Shown here: piece after piece, positions 1 through 5,842 of the stretch
Numbering within the stretch: the stretch's first letter is position 1
Layout: every line of letters starts with the position of its first letter
Assembly: GCA_025997655.1 (NCBI GenBank)
Contig: BNUW01000139.1
Span: 1-6,490, forward strand
Source of the DNA: Spirochaetia bacterium
GTDB lineage: Bacteria; Spirochaetota; Spirochaetia; Treponematales; Breznakiellaceae
Length of the DNA stretch: 6,490 nucleotides
Direction of reading: 5' to 3'
The notes under the pieces: model-generated
The model's input: the letters and a program-made list of their open reading frames with translations, nothing else
What the model was told of the DNA's origin: nothing
The model's database searches: none
Made by a program: the position numbers and the translations under genes

Positions 1-1182
1 CATGATGTTCTCCGGGATCTTGTCCGTACGGAGCCGGGGGTCGGCATCGTTACCAGCCAGGTATCCAGCCGGGCATTTCTGGATGTCCAGGGGGTCAGGG
101 AAGGGGCGCTGCTCTGCGGGATAGACGCGGCAACTTATTTCGCCGCCTTTCCGGGGATAAGCCTTGAGGAAGGGCGCTTCCTCGAAGCAAACGAATACGG
201 CGCCATGATCACCGCCGAACGGGCAGGGCGGCTTGAAAAGGAAACCGGCCGGCGTCCGGCTATCGGCGAGCCGTTGCTGTTTACCGCCGGCGGGAATGCG
301 GGGTTTAAGATACGGGAGGTTCCCCTGGTGGGAATCTATCGCTACCGGAACCCCGGGACCTTTATGAACGAGATAGTTATCGCCGACCCGCAGACGGTAC
401 GGGTACTGGAATCAATACAGGTTGCCGCCCCTGATACCGGGCTCGATCCGGAAAACTCCCGTTTGCTGGATATGAATTTGAATGATTTTTTCAGCGGTGC
501 TGTTGAAGAAGACCTCATAGGGGAAGAAAGCTTTTCGGTGGATTTTATCCGGAATTTTCTCAGCGCCTCTCTGGAAACAGGGGAGGGGAGGGAAATGGCA
601 GGGGGGGACTGGAATTTTATTATTCTCCGGCTGGATCATGGGGCTGCCGCAGCGGGGGTAATTGCATCCCTCAATAAAAAGCTTGCCGCCTTTGGACTTA
701 CGGCGGTGGGCTGGCGCATTGCGGCGGGTACTTCCGCTATCCTCCTACTGCTTGTCAAAAGTTTGTTTAACTTCGGGATGTTTCTGGTGAGTGTGGCCGG
801 TATCGTCGCGGCGGTGAATATTCTTTTAATTTCAGTGTTTAAGCGGACCGGAGAAATCGGCGTCCTGCGGGCTATCGGCGCTTATGACGGCTATATCCGT
901 ACCCTTATCCTGGGGGAGAACCTTGCCCTTGCCGGTATTGCCGGCGCCCTTGGTGTTCTGGGGGGGTACGGGTTTCTCCAGACCGTCAACGGGATGGGCA
1001 TTGTCATTCCCAATACCCTTATTGCCTCCCTCATGGGAGGGCCGGTAGTAAATGTATCTTTTTTGCCCTCCGTGGCATGGGCGTCCTTTGGGGCCGCCCT
1101 GTTTCTTGGCCTTGCTGCGTCCTTCTACCCGGTGGAGACGGCGGTTCGTATCGAGCCTATTGTTGCGGTGCGGCGGGGGTAA
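1..1182 (+). CDS. ABC transporter permease, FtsX/MacB (LolC/E-like) type, 5' partial
   Basis: Inner-membrane permease subunit of an ABC system of the MacB/LolCDE class, which moves substrates out of the inner membrane or periplasm rather than importing solutes. The reading frame is open from base 1, so the start codon and first membrane helix lie outside the window; 393 residues are visible. Visible residues 1 to about 235 form a soluble, presumably periplasmic domain. Membrane segments follow at roughly 250-280, 300-326 and 356-378. Just after the first of these is RTGEIGVLRAIGA, the classic FtsX-family cytoplasmic motif thought to contact the ATPase. The tail VETAVRIEPIVAVRRG matches the usual family ending. 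The TAA stop is followed 3 nt later by a second permease, implying one transcript and probably a heterodimer. No ATPase is visible; it may lie upstream. Lipid, lipoprotein or another cargo cannot be told from this sequence. An internal ATG at 205 is not the real start, because strongly family-like coding continues upstream of it. Confidence 0.9.
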   Translation, partial: HDVLRDLVRTEPGVGIVTSQVSSRAFLDVQGVREGALLCGIDAATYFAAFPGISLEEGRFLEANEYGAMITAERAGRLEKETGRRPAIGEPLLFTAGGNAGFKIREVPLVGIYRYRNPGTFMNEIVIADPQTVRVLESIQVAAPDTGLDPENSRLLDMNLNDFFSGAVEEDLIGEESFSVDFIRNFLSASLETGEGREMAGGDWNFIILRLDHGAAAAGVIASLNKKLAAFGLTAVGWRIAAGTSAILLLLVKSLFNFGMFLVSVAGIVAAVNILLISVFKRTGEIGVLRAIGAYDGYIRTLILGENLALAGIAGALGVLGGYGFLQTVNGMGIVIPNTLIASLMGGPVVNVSFLPSVAWASFGAALFLGLAASFYPVETAVRIEPIVAVRRG

Positions 1183-1185
1183 TAC

Positions 1186-2490
1186 TTGAAGTTCATTACG
1201 ATGCTGCGGCTTGCCGTAAAATATCTCTTAGGTTACCGCCGCCGGTATCTCTTTCTCTTTCTGTCATTGACCTTCGGCTTCGGTATTGTCACGGTGATCA
1301 CTTCGGTGAAAGACGGCATGTACGAAAATATTTATAATTCCGGCCAGTCCCATTATGCCGGTGATATTATTGCCCTGGGATATGACGAAGATTCGTCCAT
1401 TACGCTGCATATGCAAACGGATGATATGGCTAAGATCCGGAAGGCCATTAGTGATACGAACATTAATCCGGAACGTACCGTCATGCGGACCTTAACCATG
1501 AGCGGGATTCTCTACTATAACGGTTCTGCGATGCCCCTAAAGTATCTGGTGGGAGCCGACTGGGATAACGAAGAAGCCTATTTTGACAGCCTTGTTTACC
1601 AGGAACGCCGGGATGTTCCGGCAGGGGAAGATACTATCATGCTTTCCGCTCCCGTCGCCGGAAGATTAGGGGTCCGCCTTGGGGACAGCCTTATCCTGGA
1701 AACGGAAACCCGCTATGGTCAGAGTAATACCGGCGTATTTGTGGTTGGCGGCCTTTTGGAGGACTCAACTATCTTTGGTTATTATAAGGCCTATGTTTCC
1801 CGCCCTGCGCTTAACCGGCTTCTTTTATTCGGCGAGGATGAATGTTCCTGTATCGGTATGTTTTTCAGTGACCGCCGGGAAGCGGATACAAAAAGAATTA
1901 TTTTGCAGAAGGAATTGGAAAAAAATATGCAGACCGCTCCGCTGATATTGAATCGGGATGAATTTGACTATGAAACCGATCAATCCTGGGCAGGGGTGAA
2001 AATTTTTCTCCTTACCATTCCGGTATATCTTTCCGAAATAGCGGATCTGTTGGGGGCCATCAACATCATTACCTATTTTCTCTATGGGATGATGCTGGCG
2101 CTTATCCTGGCAAGCGCCATGGTAACCTACCGGCTCATCCTCCACGAACGGGAGCGGGAAGTGGGGACCATGCGGGTCATCGGTTTTTATGACGGGGATG
2201 TGCGGCATATTCTGATACTGGAAACTCTTGGGTTAGGGCTGCTTTCCCTGCTGGCGGGTATCCTTTTCGCACTCCTGGTGTCCCTGGGGCTGCGGTTTAT
2301 TTCCTTTTCCTGGCTTCCCAGTTTTGAAATCTTCATGAAGGATGGGCGCTTGACGACGCTCTATCTTCCCCGTACTATACTGATTAATCTTGTGGCGGTT
2401 TTTTGCATCCTATTGGCGGCAGTTTGGCTTCCGGCGTTTCGTTCCTCCCGGGATCCCCTGCCCAAAATGTTATCCGGAGGAAAAAGCTGA
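1186..2490 (+). CDS. ABC transporter permease, FtsX/MacB (LolC/E-like) type, second subunit
   Basis: Second FtsX-family permease, 434 residues, about the normal length for a LolC/LolE/MacB-type subunit. Layout: membrane helix 1 at about 20-42, a large periplasmic domain at about 43-285, then helices near 288-318, 345-370 and 395-418. The motif EREREVGTMRVIG (321-333) follows helix 2, and the C-terminus PAFRSSRDPLPKML is the usual family tail. It is clearly different in sequence from the permease upstream, so the pair is probably a heterodimer rather than a recent duplication. The start shown is TTG at 1186, three bases after the previous stop, with a G-rich stretch (1175-1179) as a weak ribosome site. 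ATG at 1201 would remove only five residues and is a real alternative. The periplasmic domain contains a Cys-Ser-Cys (220-222), unusual for this family. The stop overlaps the next start, so translation is probably coupled. Confidence 0.9.
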   Translation: MKFITMLRLAVKYLLGYRRRYLFLFLSLTFGFGIVTVITSVKDGMYENIYNSGQSHYAGDIIALGYDEDSSITLHMQTDDMAKIRKAISDTNINPERTVMRTLTMSGILYYNGSAMPLKYLVGADWDNEEAYFDSLVYQERRDVPAGEDTIMLSAPVAGRLGVRLGDSLILETETRYGQSNTGVFVVGGLLEDSTIFGYYKAYVSRPALNRLLLFGEDECSCIGMFFSDRREADTKRIILQKELEKNMQTAPLILNRDEFDYETDQSWAGVKIFLLTIPVYLSEIADLLGAINIITYFLYGMMLALILASAMVTYRLILHEREREVGTMRVIGFYDGDVRHILILETLGLGLLSLLAGILFALLVSLGLRFISFSWLPSFEIFMKDGRLTTLYLPRTILINLVAVFCILLAAVWLPAFRSSRDPLPKMLSGGKS

Positions 2491-3263
2491 TGAATAAACG
2501 GTTCTGTTTTGTTCTTCTTGCCGCTGCGCTGGTTTTCCCCATACCTGGCCTTTGGGCGCTTACGGATTTGGAACTATTACGGAAGGCGGACAGCCTTGCC
2601 AGTTATTATGATACGGATTTTTCTGCGGAATATACCATCATCCAGGATAAACCCGGCCAGGCCCGGTCTTCCACCGTGGCGGGGGTATTCCGCCGGGACG
2701 CACGGGAAACCTATGTGATAATTATTCTGCAGCCCGCGATTAGCCGGGGGCAGGGGTATCTGAAACAGGATGCCACCCTCTGGTTCTACGATCCCGAAAG
2801 CCGTCGCTTTAACACGACGAGCAACGCCGATCGGTTCCGGAACACCAACGCCCGGAATTCCGATTTTACCCGTTCCACCCTAGCGGAGGATTACCGGATT
2901 TCAGGCGGGGAGGATGCGGTTCTGGGACGGTTCAATTGCCGTCTTCTTACCCTGGAGGCGGTAAGCGCCGGGCTTACCTACCCCCGGATGAAGCTCTGGA
3001 TCAGTGACGACGGCCTGGTACGGAAAACCGAGGATTACAGCCTTTCCGGTCAGTTGATGCGGACCTCCGCCATCCCCGATTATCACCGGATAGGGAACCG
3101 GTTTGTCCCCAGGCAGATTTTGTTTGAGGAAGCCCTGCGGGGGGCCATGATCAACGGCAAAATGGTGAATGAACGGACACTAATCACGATTAACAAGCCT
3201 TCCTTTGAAAAGGTTGCCGATTCCACCTATTCAAAAACCTTCCTTGAGTTGGTAACCCGGTGA
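2490..3263 (+). CDS. LolA-like secreted protein (outer membrane lipoprotein-sorting family)
   Basis: 257-residue exported protein of the LolA-like group (COG2834, the PF17131-type branch), whose members share the fold of periplasmic lipoprotein or lipid carriers. Residues 1-23 form a signal peptide (MNKR, hydrophobic core, probable cleavage after LWA). There is no lipobox, so it should be soluble in the periplasm. Family-like landmarks are GQGYLKQ (87-93), LWFYDPESRRF (97-107), the Asn/Arg/Asp-rich stretch NADRFRNTNARNSDF (112-126), and the later beta-strand region KLWISDDGLVRKTEDY (168-183). The ATG start at 2490 overlaps the previous TGA by one base and has a good GGAGG site at 2476-2480; an upstream in-frame extension lacks both the signal-peptide N-terminus and a matching ribosome site. 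Sitting between two ABC permeases and a probable barrel protein, it is a natural candidate for the periplasmic shuttle. The family assignment is from motif memory; the cargo is unknown. Confidence 0.82.
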   Translation: MNKRFCFVLLAAALVFPIPGLWALTDLELLRKADSLASYYDTDFSAEYTIIQDKPGQARSSTVAGVFRRDARETYVIIILQPAISRGQGYLKQDATLWFYDPESRRFNTTSNADRFRNTNARNSDFTRSTLAEDYRISGGEDAVLGRFNCRLLTLEAVSAGLTYPRMKLWISDDGLVRKTEDYSLSGQLMRTSAIPDYHRIGNRFVPRQILFEEALRGAMINGKMVNERTLITINKPSFEKVADSTYSKTFLELVTR

Positions 3264-4528
3264 GGCGATGCGCTTTCCTGTTAGTATTGCTGTCGTTACC
3301 ATCCTTCTTTATGGTCTGGGCGGATGATGCGGATTTTCCGGATTGGGATATGGACACCCTGTTTGATGCACCGGCAGATGGGGGTGAGGAGAAAAGCGTA
3401 GGGGAGGGTACCGCCGGAGGGAATGTACCTTCCGCCCTGGTGCGGCCAATGGGGTTCTCCCTGGATGCTTCCTATTATTTCCATGGGGGTATCGCCCCCG
3501 GCTGGAACCCGGCCCCCTGGCATGGAGATTCAGCGGAAAATGATGATACGTTTACCAACGTTATCGGCTTGGGAATGTCCACCGGCATAGGGCTTGATTT
3601 CCGGATCTCCGATGTACTGCGGGTAAAGAATACCATCAACTTTTCCTACCCCGGTTTTATCCTGAGTGTAGATGAATTCTTTTTTGATTATTCGATTAAG
3701 AATGTGGTGTTTATCCGTGCGGGGAAATACGGGCATAACTGGGGGATTTCCCCCAATTTTCCGTTTAGCAACCTGTTGGCCCGGGTGCCCGAAGGGAGCG
3801 ACAGCGGGGAGGCAATCATAGCCAAGGCCGATATCCCCATAGGTATTGGAGGAATCCAGGTTCTTGCCTTGACCCGTAGCAAGGACGCCGATCCCACCCT
3901 GAAAGAAGTTGGATACGGCGCTAAATATAATCTGGCCTTTCCCTGGCTGGATATTGATATGGGCGCTTTTTATCTTGAGGCTATGCCCCTGAGAGGGTTT
4001 CTTTCGCTTAAAAAAACATTCTGGGAAACTGAGGTCTATGCCGAGGGGATAGCCTCCGTTCAGCATCCCGCAGGTGACGAGGATACCTGGGGGAATTGGG
4101 AGTTTTCCGCCAACCTGGGGCTTGTGCAGAATTTCTTTGCGGCTAAACTAACCGTTAATGCCGAAGTTTTTTATAACGGCGAGGGGAAAACCCTGTGGTT
4201 CCGCCCGAAAACTAATTTACGGGAAGCAGAACCATCTCCCTTTATCGGCGGCTGGAATACCGCCCTTAACCTGCGTTTCAAACCGGGCTGGTTCAAGGAT
4301 CTCCGCTTTGGCCTCCAGTTCCTGTATGCATTTCAAGAAAACACCGCGCAGCTTGTTCCGGCTTTAACCCTCAATCCGCTGCCCCATATGGCGATGTCTT
4401 TAGCCGTACCTATGGCCTTGGGCAGCAAGGAGGGGACCTACTATACCCATAACGCCGACACAAGAGATCGCCCCTTCAGCATCGTCCTATTGGTTTCCAT
4501 CAGCGGCAGCCGCTCATTCGGATTTTAG
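3260..4528 (+). CDS. probable outer-membrane beta-barrel protein
   Basis: 422-residue exported protein with no named family that I can recognise. Residues 1-21 are a signal peptide (MRRC, hydrophobic core, probable cleavage after VWA). An acidic, Gly-rich, probably disordered linker follows (about 22-55, including DDADFPDWDMDTLFD). From about 65 onward there are alternating hydrophobic/polar strands rich in aromatic residues and glycine, for example GFSLDASYYFHGG, FIRAGKYGHNWGISP, ELEVY-like segments and LRFGLQFLYAF. It ends in phenylalanine, as many barrel proteins recognised by the BAM machinery do. The RAGKYGHNWG segment recalls the R-G-WG pattern of DUF1302-type porins, but this is weak. 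The start is GTG at 3260, inside a GTGA overlap with the preceding stop; it preserves the whole signal peptide. Last gene of the block, followed by a probable terminator. It may be the outer-membrane partner of the permease/LolA-like set. Confidence 0.78.
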   Translation: MRRCAFLLVLLSLPSFFMVWADDADFPDWDMDTLFDAPADGGEEKSVGEGTAGGNVPSALVRPMGFSLDASYYFHGGIAPGWNPAPWHGDSAENDDTFTNVIGLGMSTGIGLDFRISDVLRVKNTINFSYPGFILSVDEFFFDYSIKNVVFIRAGKYGHNWGISPNFPFSNLLARVPEGSDSGEAIIAKADIPIGIGGIQVLALTRSKDADPTLKEVGYGAKYNLAFPWLDIDMGAFYLEAMPLRGFLSLKKTFWETEVYAEGIASVQHPAGDEDTWGNWEFSANLGLVQNFFAAKLTVNAEVFYNGEGKTLWFRPKTNLREAEPSPFIGGWNTALNLRFKPGWFKDLRFGLQFLYAFQENTAQLVPALTLNPLPHMAMSLAVPMALGSKEGTYYTHNADTRDRPFSIVLLVSISGSRSFGF

Positions 4529-4548
4529 CGGAAACGCCGGTTTTTTTT
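4504..4548 (+). terminator. probable intrinsic terminator of the permease/LolA-like/barrel operon
   Basis: CCGCT (4510-4514) pairs with AGCGG (4527-4531), and outside it CGGC (4504-4507) pairs with GCCG (4536-4539) across a small internal loop. Eight consecutive T residues follow at 4541-4548. The stem is imperfect and begins inside the coding region. A smaller competing hairpin, GCG-GAAA-CGC, sits directly before the T tract. The T run and its position right after the last gene make termination likely even though the exact fold is uncertain. Confidence 0.5.
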
Positions 4549-4552
4549 ACCT

Positions 4553-4578
4553 CATATGTTATAGTATACTAACATATG
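4553..4578. promoter_or_regulatory. 26-bp AT-rich palindrome overlapping an extended -10-like sequence
   Basis: The arms CATATGTTA (4553-4561) and TAACATATG (4570-4578) are a perfect 9-bp inverted repeat around an 8-bp centre. Inside it, TGTTATAGT (4557-4565) resembles an extended -10 promoter element and TATACT (4565-4570) resembles a standard -10. No good -35 is visible at normal spacing. No T tract follows, so it is not an intrinsic terminator. A plausible reading is a promoter for the tRNA-Tyr about 80 bases downstream, overlapped by a dimeric regulator site. Both parts of that reading are inferred. Confidence 0.35.
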
Positions 4579-4650
4579 ATATGAAATAAACGGTGGTTTT
4601 CTGATAAAACCCCTTGATTTTTTCTCCGGTATCGTGCATTGTAAATCCAA

Positions 4651-4732
4651 GGGGAGTTTCCCGAGCGGTCAAAGGGGGCAGACTGTAAATCTGTTGGCTC
4701 AGCCTTCGTAGGTTCGAATCCTTCACTCCCCA
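4651..4732 (+). tRNA. tRNA-Tyr (anticodon GTA)
   Basis: Full class II cloverleaf. The acceptor stem is GGGGAGT (4651-4657) with ACTCCCC (4725-4731), seven perfect pairs, then discriminator A4732. The D stem is CCC (4660-4662) with GGG (4674-4676), with GCGGTC in the loop. The anticodon stem GCAGA (4678-4682) pairs with TCTGT (4690-4694) around loop CTGTAAA, placing anticodon GTA at 4685-4687. The long variable arm GGC-TCA-GCC (4696-4704) is typical of bacterial tRNA-Tyr. The T arm (4708-4724) has the loop TTCGAAT and one T-T mismatch in its five-pair stem (4709/4723). The D arm and anticodon region closely resemble E. coli tRNA-Tyr. The 3' CCA is not encoded (TCT follows), so it must be added by CCA-adding enzyme. 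It stands alone, with its own terminator just downstream. Confidence 0.97.
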
Positions 4733-4737
4733 TCTAA

Positions 4738-4775
4738 GAGCTAATTCTTGTGTTACAATGAATTAGCTCGTTTTT
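4738..4775 (+). terminator. intrinsic terminator after tRNA-Tyr
   Basis: GAGCTAATTC (4738-4747) and GAATTAGCTC (4760-4769) form a perfect 10-bp stem. The loop can extend it with TTGT (4748-4751) pairing ACAA (4755-4758) past a one-base bulge. Five T residues (4771-4775) follow one base after the stem. It begins six bases after the tRNA 3' end, so it should end the tRNA transcript and separate it from the TRAP genes. Confidence 0.88.
4751..4759 (+). promoter_or_regulatory. candidate extended -10 promoter for the TRAP operon, in the terminator loop
   Basis: TGTTACAAT fits the extended -10 pattern TGnTATAAT with one mismatch. A start about 7 bases downstream would fall near 4766 and give a 5' leader of about 45 nt before the DctP start. 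No -35 is visible at 16-18 bp spacing, which extended -10 promoters can tolerate. The reason for proposing it is that the preceding terminator leaves the TRAP genes needing their own promoter in a very short interval. The match could be chance. Confidence 0.3.
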
Positions 4776-4810
4776 AAGAACTACCGTATTGCCAATTATT
4801 AAGGAATAAT

Positions 4811-5842
4811 ATGAAAAAATTGTGGTATATAGCGGTGTTTTGCCTTGTTTTCCTCTGTGTGGCCGGTCCCGAAACGGCCTTTGCCCAGCGGCGGAAAGTC
4901 ACCATTAAACTGGCATCCCTGGTCCCCGAAAATACCCCCTGGGGCTCGGCCTTGAACCGGTTGGCGGCGGAGTGGGCGGCGGCAAGCAACGGCGAGGTAT
5001 CCCTGGTGATATACCACAACGGTACCGCCGGGAGCGAAGGGGATGTGCTTCGGAAACTCAAAATGAACCAAGTCCAGGCGGCGATTTTGACCTCCTTCGG
5101 GCTCAATACCATCACCCCGGAAATTCTGACCATGAGCGCCCCCTTCCTTATCAGAAATAATACGGAACTGAATTTGGTGCTGGATGATTTAAAGTCGGAA
5201 CTGGAACGGAAGATCAACGCAAAGGGGTTTTATACCCTGGCATGGTCAAAAGCGGGATGGGTCAAGTTTTTCTCCAAAACGCCGGTTTTTACTCCCGATG
5301 ACATGAAACGGCAGAAACTGGGGACCAACGAAAATGAACCGGCCTTAATGGACGCCTTCAAGGCCATGGGTTATCAGATGGTCCCGGTGGCCATGAACCA
5401 GGTATTGGTATACCTCAACGGGGGGATGATAGACGCGGTGTACCAGAGCCCGGTCAATGTGGGGGGCCTGCAAATCTTCGGCATGGCAAAGAACATGGCA
5501 AGCATCAATATTGCGCCCTTCATGGGGGCTATTGTCATGAACGAGGCCGCCTGGCGGTCTATTCCGGAAAACTATAAACCGGAATTGATTCGCATTACCA
5601 AAAAATTTGAGTTGGAGCTGGATACCTCCATTCAGAAGCTTGAGGAGGATGTCATTGTGACCATGCGCCAGTACGGGCTGATAGTTAACCAGCTCAGCCC
5701 TGCCCAGGAACAGCTCTGGTATGATGATGGAAACCGGGTTGTTCCCACCCTTTTGGGCGCCACCTTTGACCGTGCAATATATAGAAGGATCGAGGCGATA
5801 CTCCAAGCCCAAAGGGCTTCCCCTCAGGGGGCGGGACGGTGA
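4811..5842 (+). CDS. dctP: TRAP transporter solute-binding receptor, DctP family
   Basis: 343-residue periplasmic receptor of a tripartite ATP-independent periplasmic (TRAP) transporter; it binds a solute and delivers it to the QM membrane subunits, with uptake driven by an ion gradient. Residues 1-25 are a signal peptide cleaved after AFA; no convincing lipobox is present, so a free periplasmic protein is expected. DctP landmarks are IKLASLVPENTPWGSAL (32-48), the IYHNGTAGSEGDVLRKLKMNQVQ region (67-89), LSAPFL-like MSAPFLI (108-114), and the second-lobe segment with AFKAMGYQMVPV and VYLNGGMIDAVYQSP (200-214). The usual L-K-[IM]-R-V/T segment reads RQKLGTN here (168-173), so the ligand-clamping arginine is replaced by Gly171. 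Length is normal for the family. The ATG has AAGGA (4801-4805) five bases upstream. Its stop overlaps the next gene's start. It resembles the Treponema TatP-type receptors, proposed to bind hydrophobic ligands; that parallel is from memory. Confidence 0.92.
   Translation: MKKLWYIAVFCLVFLCVAGPETAFAQRRKVTIKLASLVPENTPWGSALNRLAAEWAAASNGEVSLVIYHNGTAGSEGDVLRKLKMNQVQAAILTSFGLNTITPEILTMSAPFLIRNNTELNLVLDDLKSELERKINAKGFYTLAWSKAGWVKFFSKTPVFTPDDMKRQKLGTNENEPALMDAFKAMGYQMVPVAMNQVLVYLNGGMIDAVYQSPVNVGGLQIFGMAKNMASINIAPFMGAIVMNEAAWRSIPENYKPELIRITKKFELELDTSIQKLEEDVIVTMRQYGLIVNQLSPAQEQLWYDDGNRVVPTLLGATFDRAIYRRIEAILQAQRASPQGAGR

Noticed and set aside
2403..2489. Longer in-frame start for the LolA-like protein
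   Set aside because: The 29-residue extension would overlap the permease gene, starts at TTG without a good ribosome site and would bury the signal peptide. ATG at 2490 has GGAGG at the right distance.
3530..4066. 178-codon open frame on the - strand inside the barrel gene
   Set aside because: It is fully embedded in a gene with a clear signal peptide and operon position, and its translation shows no recognisable domain.
4614..4643. TTGATT followed by an ATTGTA-like -10 just before tRNA-Tyr
   Set aside because: The -35 match is fair, but the -10 candidates at normal spacing match the consensus poorly, and the start would fall essentially on the mature tRNA 5' end. It cannot be excluded but is too weak to annotate.
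4774..5217. 147-codon open frame on the - strand over the start of the TRAP receptor
   Set aside because: It covers the receptor's ribosome site and signal peptide on the opposite strand; the Ser-rich translation looks like antisense of the coding sequence.
5272..5291. AACGCCGGTTTTT shared between the dctP coding region and the operon terminator near 4533
   Set aside because: A 13-base match in sequence rich in CCGG and T runs; in dctP it simply encodes part of KTPVF. There is no flanking similarity, so it is not treated as a repeat.
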